NCBI GenBank assembly: GCA_036388475.1
Contig: DASVRT010000032.1
Coordinates: 1-64,000 of the forward strand
Reading direction: 5' to 3'
DNA length: 64,000 bases
Source: JALZHR01 sp036388475
GTDB lineage: Bacteria; Acidobacteriota; Blastocatellia; Pyrinomonadales; Pyrinomonadaceae
The position numbers were made by a program, and so were the translations under genes. The first letter of the stretch is position 1, and each line of letters starts with the position of its first letter. Below the pieces are notes generated by a model. It was given only the letters and a program-made list of their open reading frames with translations. It made no database searches and had not been told where the DNA came from. This document shows positions 61,101 through 64,000 of this stretch, piece after piece.

Positions 61101-64000
61101 TCGCGGTTGCCGTGATTTTTTGGTTTGCGGGAATTTGCGCGGTCGAAGTAAATTCAAAAGTCGTCACGCCTTCGCTGTCGGTGACGACTGTTTTCGAGCC
61201 GATATGAGCTTCGCCTTCACCGTATTTAGTCGGGTCAACGGTCGTATTGGAATAAAAATCAAGCGTAAAACTGCTCGAAGGCGTGCTTTGCAAACCGCCG
61301 CCGACAGTGACCGTGCCGTTTTCATTAAAAACCGGAGCGGTCAGGACGGGGAAATTCTGCAAGCGGTTCGGTCCTTCGTCGGCATCGAGACAATCGTTCG
61401 CCGTGACGCCGTCGCTTGTTCCGAATTCGTAAATGTTTGTCAATTCAATGCCCAGCCCGCCGTTATTGGCGATTGAGTTTCCGACAACTTTATTGCCTTT
61501 GGTCAAAAGAGAATTTCCGAATGAAGTTTCATAAATCAAAACTCCGGCTTTGCCGTTGTTTTTGATGAAGTTGGCTTCATTTTCCGCCGTTCCGCCGACC
61601 TGCGTGTTGACGCCTCGAACGACAATTCCATTGGTAAGATTGCCGAGCGGCGCGCCCGTCTTGTTCAATCCGACGTAATTATTAAAGATTGAAGCTTTGC
61701 CGGTGCCCGAAACTCTAATTCCGCCGCCTTTATTTCCGGCAATAACATTTCGCGCCAAAGGGTTTACGTTGCCGATAAAGCCCCGCGAGAAATCAGCCGT
61801 AAAAACAGTAATTCCGTGACCGGAAATATCGTTGTCTCCTCCGGTGTTATTCGGAATACCGCTGAGACCGTCAACCGAAGTTCCGACGAGATTTCCGACG
61901 ACAAAGAATTGGGTATTATTAGAAGCATTTCCGCCGCCGCGTTGCACCAATACTCCGCCGCCGCTGTTGCCCGAAATTAAGTTGCCGCCCGAGGCTTGAC
62001 TGCCATCCTGAAAGGTAAAAACCGCACCGATGAAAACGTCATTATCAAAGAATGAGAAAACCCCGTTACCATTGTTCGGCAAAGCCGCCGTGCCGGCTCG
62101 GTTTGTCCCGACGTGATTATTGGTGATTAGAACCTGACCGAGACCGGAACGTTCCACGCCGCCTGCGCCGTTGCCCGAAATCAAATTGCAAAAGCCGGTG
62201 CAAGCCGCTCCCGGAGTCGTCCCGCCAATCGCTCCGACATTGACGAATTCGCCGACGCCCGGATTAACCCAAACCGTTGCGGTTGTGACTACTAACCCGC
62301 TCGGGATGTTACGTTGGTCGTTGGGAATAGCGACTGTTCCGCTCGGGTCGGTGCCGATGTTATTGCCGGCGATTTGGCAATAGCCGGGAGCAAAACTGCT
62401 GTCTTCCTCTAAACACCAAACCGCGTCATAACCGTTGCCCGAAATCGTGTTGCGCCCGTTTTCGGTAATAGAACCGAGAATCGTGCGCGTTGACGGGTCG
62501 AAACGGATGCCTTGCGAGCAATTGCCGAGCGGAGCATTTCCGTCAAAGGTCGTGCCGATTTTATTACCCTTAAAATTATTGTCGAGCGTGAGAAGTTCTT
62601 CCGTGTCCGGCGAGAGCAGCAACGCGACTTTGATGCCCTCGCCGATACATCGATTCTGACCGCTCACCGGAACGCCGTTGCCGGAAACGACATTGCCCGC
62701 GCCCGCCTCGTCGCCGCCGAACAAATTATTTTTGCCCGTGAAAAAGACTCCGAAGGAATTAGAGATTCGTAACGCGCCCGGGGCGTCCGTGCCGATAAAA
62801 TTACCTTTGATTTGATTGCGTTCGCCGGCGGTGATGCTCAATCCGGCTCCGACCTTATTTGCGGCGGGATTGCCGTTTCCCGACATCACGTTGCGGGCTT
62901 GCGCGGTCGTGCCGCCGACGAGGTTATCGTCCGAATCAAAAATGTTTAAGCCCGTCGCGTCGTTGCCTTTATCGAGCTCGCCCGCCGGGTCGGTGCCGAG
63001 AAAATTTCCTTCAATAATGTTGGCGCGGCTGTATGAATCTCCCTCGTAATTGAAAATGGAAATACCGTTGCCGCCGATTTGGCTGCCGTTGTCGGCAGCG
63101 CTTTTGAATTCGTTAATCGCCAGTCCTCGAATGACTATGCCGCTCCCGTTGATTCGCAGACCGTCTCCGGCGCTGCCGAGATTCGCGCCTTTAATTTCGA
63201 CGAGCGGCTGACCATTAAAACCCGGCTGCGTTGTGCCGTCTATCGTGACGGCTCCTTGAATAATCGGCAATTCGGAGGTCGGGGCGATAGTTTGAACTCC
63301 GCCGCCTGCGATGTTGAACGAAATCGCGTCTGTTCCCGGCGTTTGATTTGACAAAATAATCGCCCGCCGCAACGAGCACGGTTCTGCGCCGCCGCTGCAT
63401 CCTCCACTGTTTGAATCATCGGTCGTATTGACGACGAAAGTTTGCGCCGGCGAACTTATTACGAATGCGGGCTGCGAAGAATGTTCACGCAGCACAATCA
63501 AATCGTCAATTGCGTCGGCGTTCAAGCGCATCGGTAAAATCGCCGTCGGATTTGTTTCGGATTCAAACGAAATCAATTCGGTTATCGGTCTTCGGTCATC
63601 GGTCTTTGAGTTTTGGGCGAGCAGATGAATTTGTTTGGCGTTTGTGTCGAGCAAAGCGAGCTCGTCTTTGCCGGAATCCGAAACGCGCACCGCGACGAGC
63701 TTTTCAGCATTCGGCGAAGACGCCGCGCTCGATAATCGGGCGTCCGTCGCGAGCGTTTGCAAACTCCACTGAGCAAGCCTCGGCGCGGACGCGCGCGGAG
63801 AAATCGTTTTCAAAAATTCGTCTTTCGCGCGGGCGCGCGATTCCTCGGCGCGTTTTAAATCTACGGCAGTCAATTTTGACCGTTCTTCCGCGCTCAATTT
63901 CTTAAACGGGGCGGCTGGTTTCTCGCTTTGCCCGCGCAAAAGTTTTTCTCTATCTTCCTTATTCATCATCGGCAAACCCGATTTCTCCGCCGTTTCCGCA
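58111..64000 (-). CDS. giant right-handed beta-helix protein, 5' end outside window
   Basis: At least 1962 codons; the frame is open through position 64000, so the true start and any signal peptide lie beyond. After a helical N-terminal part (KKLSAEERSKLTAVDLKRAE) come two CSLREA-type segments (CSGGAEPCSLRRAI near residue 200 and GSQCSLRAAIQTANARTGF near 1000 of the visible part). Each is followed by many beta-helix coils of the form NxIGTDxxGxAAIPN and NVISGNGxxGIxI. The C-terminus is a carboxypeptidase-regulatory-like domain (GRGIYKARISLTDATGETRT). Such proteins are surface-exposed; pectate-lyase-like coil structure suggests polysaccharide binding or cleavage, but catalytic residues are not evident. 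Confidence 0.85.
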   Translation of the reverse strand, partial: AETAEKSGLPMMNKEDREKLLRGQSEKPAAPFKKLSAEERSKLTAVDLKRAEESRARAKDEFLKTISPRASAPRLAQWSLQTLATDARLSSAASSPNAEKLVAVRVSDSGKDELALLDTNAKQIHLLAQNSKTDDRRPITELISFESETNPTAILPMRLNADAIDDLIVLREHSSQPAFVISSPAQTFVVNTTDDSNSGGCSGGAEPCSLRRAIILSNQTPGTDAISFNIAGGGVQTIAPTSELPIIQGAVTIDGTTQPGFNGQPLVEIKGANLGSAGDGLRINGSGIVIRGLAINEFKSAADNGSQIGGNGISIFNYEGDSYSRANIIEGNFLGTDPAGELDKGNDATGLNIFDSDDNLVGGTTAQARNVMSGNGNPAANKVGAGLSITAGERNQIKGNFIGTDAPGALRISNSFGVFFTGKNNLFGGDEAGAGNVVSGNGVPVSGQNRCIGEGIKVALLLSPDTEELLTLDNNFKGNKIGTTFDGNAPLGNCSQGIRFDPSTRTILGSITENGRNTISGNGYDAVWCLEEDSSFAPGYCQIAGNNIGTDPSGTVAIPNDQRNIPSGLVVTTATVWVNPGVGEFVNVGAIGGTTPGAACTGFCNLISGNGAGGVERSGLGQVLITNNHVGTNRAGTAALPNNGNGVFSFFDNDVFIGAVFTFQDGSQASGGNLISGNSGGGVLVQRGGGNASNNTQFFVVGNLVGTSVDGLSGIPNNTGGDNDISGHGITVFTADFSRGFIGNVNPLARNVIAGNKGGGIRVSGTGKASIFNNYVGLNKTGAPLGNLTNGIVVRGVNTQVGGTAENEANFIKNNGKAGVLIYETSFGNSLLTKGNKVVGNSIANNGGLGIELTNIYEFGTSDGVTANDCLDADEGPNRLQNFPVLTAPVFNENGTVTVGGGLQSTPSSSFTLDFYSNTTVDPTKYGEGEAHIGSKTVVTDSEGVTTFEFTSTAQIPANQKITATATDAEGNTSEFSCAAGECTDGAGGLSKEEILELMPPTCLVPIIVNISTDQPDANPNEGICDVDAATTGSQCSLRAAIQTANARTGFDLINFNIPSGGLKTIAPTTALPSITEKVFIDATTQPGYSNSPLIELNGANTGAASDGLAFSQGSDGSTVMGLTINRFADTGIVFYSNQNRLEKSYIGLFADGLSVDSTGRQRVGVLVLGRENNIGGARTVANNVERANNFIAGNRLSQILISSSLATGNVVKGNDIGVNVNAVVPAGNFQDGIKITVSASGNRIGGTAAAEANFIQGDSHGVHINGNADENTISRNVITGCEVGVEINGASNNTIGGAAAVNSETTSRNVIGNNDIGIFIGDTPSPLAGESNRTAQTSAALVTQTRDNKIYGNTIGIAPNTDDFSNDFGIVIGTAEETLVGTGEIGFNNFISGNSLEGVVMEKTAARNKIRGNFIGTAINGTSAKPNRSGVKIAGSENELINNIISGNTEYGVVIDPLAEGDPLPLKNVINNNRIGTTGAGSTALPNGQAGIFLDGRETTITSNTISGNQVGISIVPFSATPAAYPSLNIIQKNFIGTNSTGTAAVPNTQFGIALANGANNNLIGGATANVGNVISGNGTDGINIQAGAQTGAIAPSENKIQGNFVGTNAAGNAAIPNSRHGISISGGKTTLIGGFGDDIPNARNVISGNGGDGVRLQFGAMQNRVSGNYIGTQSDGVSALGNTAKGIAIGVTAANNIIGGTEPNSGNVVAFNAGSGVALSADAGSGNLIDPNRIFLNGGLGIDIGEDGHTPNDAADADAGANNLQNYPDIVSKQIVNNELIVGFKVDSAPANSAYGTNGIYVEFFKADASGEGEKFLGFGYYTEADYNGSLQIKTINLGNINTLGFAPNDRLTATASDANGNSSEFTPTFAPTAASVSVGGRVLTADGRGIYKARISLTDATGETRTALTNPLGSFRFGNVPAGQTYIITTQHKSYRFVSPTQVLSVSEELSDVDFTASP

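Noticed and set aside
58111..64000. Regular repeats in this region as a possible CRISPR array or tandem DNA repeat.
   Set aside because: The periodicity is at protein level (beta-helix coils) with varying length and sequence; no constant direct repeat with spacers.

Overview
The window looks like a chromosomal segment of an acidobacterium, probably class Blastocatellia (Pyrinomonadaceae-like). I infer this from several CRTAC1/ASPIC-UnbV proteins, a TonB-dependent receptor with an N-terminal carboxypeptidase-regulatory-like domain, CSLREA-type beta-helix proteins, moderate GC content and intergenic spacers packed with hairpins. No phage, insertion sequence, CRISPR array or plasmid gene was seen. 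The only RNA gene I can name is a tRNA-Ala at the left edge.

Layout. 1-24800 is mainly housekeeping: a nuclease-like EEP protein, an ATP-grasp enzyme, DoxX, a site-2 protease, trpS, scpA-scpB-rluB, a degenerate response regulator, an acyl-CoA dehydrogenase with meaB and mce (methylmalonyl-CoA branch), a parvulin, an MBL hydrolase, mtnP, a PfkB kinase, fabI, a LOG-type nucleosidase, cutA and an M48 protease. Between them lie gene remnants and long inverted repeats built from short repeated words. From 25010 to 50511 every gene is on the minus strand and most fit one glycan-use locus: TonB receptor, TPR protein, a concanavalin-fold-like secreted protein, four GH43 enzymes, a GH5-like enzyme, a GH172 (DUF2961) enzyme, galT-galK, a LacI regulator, and an ABC importer with a YtfQ-like binding protein, one ATPase and two permeases. 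The two-permease layout and furanosidase-rich enzyme set suggest uptake of furanose sugars (arabinofuranose or galactofuranose). From 50795 to the right edge there are two more CRTAC1 proteins, a nitrilase-family amidase and a giant beta-helix protein that runs out of the window.

The most striking observation is two genes that each read straight through one in-frame TGA, with a hairpin just downstream whose apical loop starts 17 nt after the TGA and contains G-U, as expected of a bacterial SECIS. One (35343-35906) is an AhpD-like peroxidase-related enzyme in which TGA replaces the second Cys of CxxC, an established selenoprotein type. The other (53996-56923) is a CRTAC1/ASPIC-UnbV protein fused to a TlpA-like thioredoxin domain; I know of no described selenoprotein of that kind. 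Selenocysteine insertion is inferred, not shown; no selA, selB, selC or selD lies in the window.
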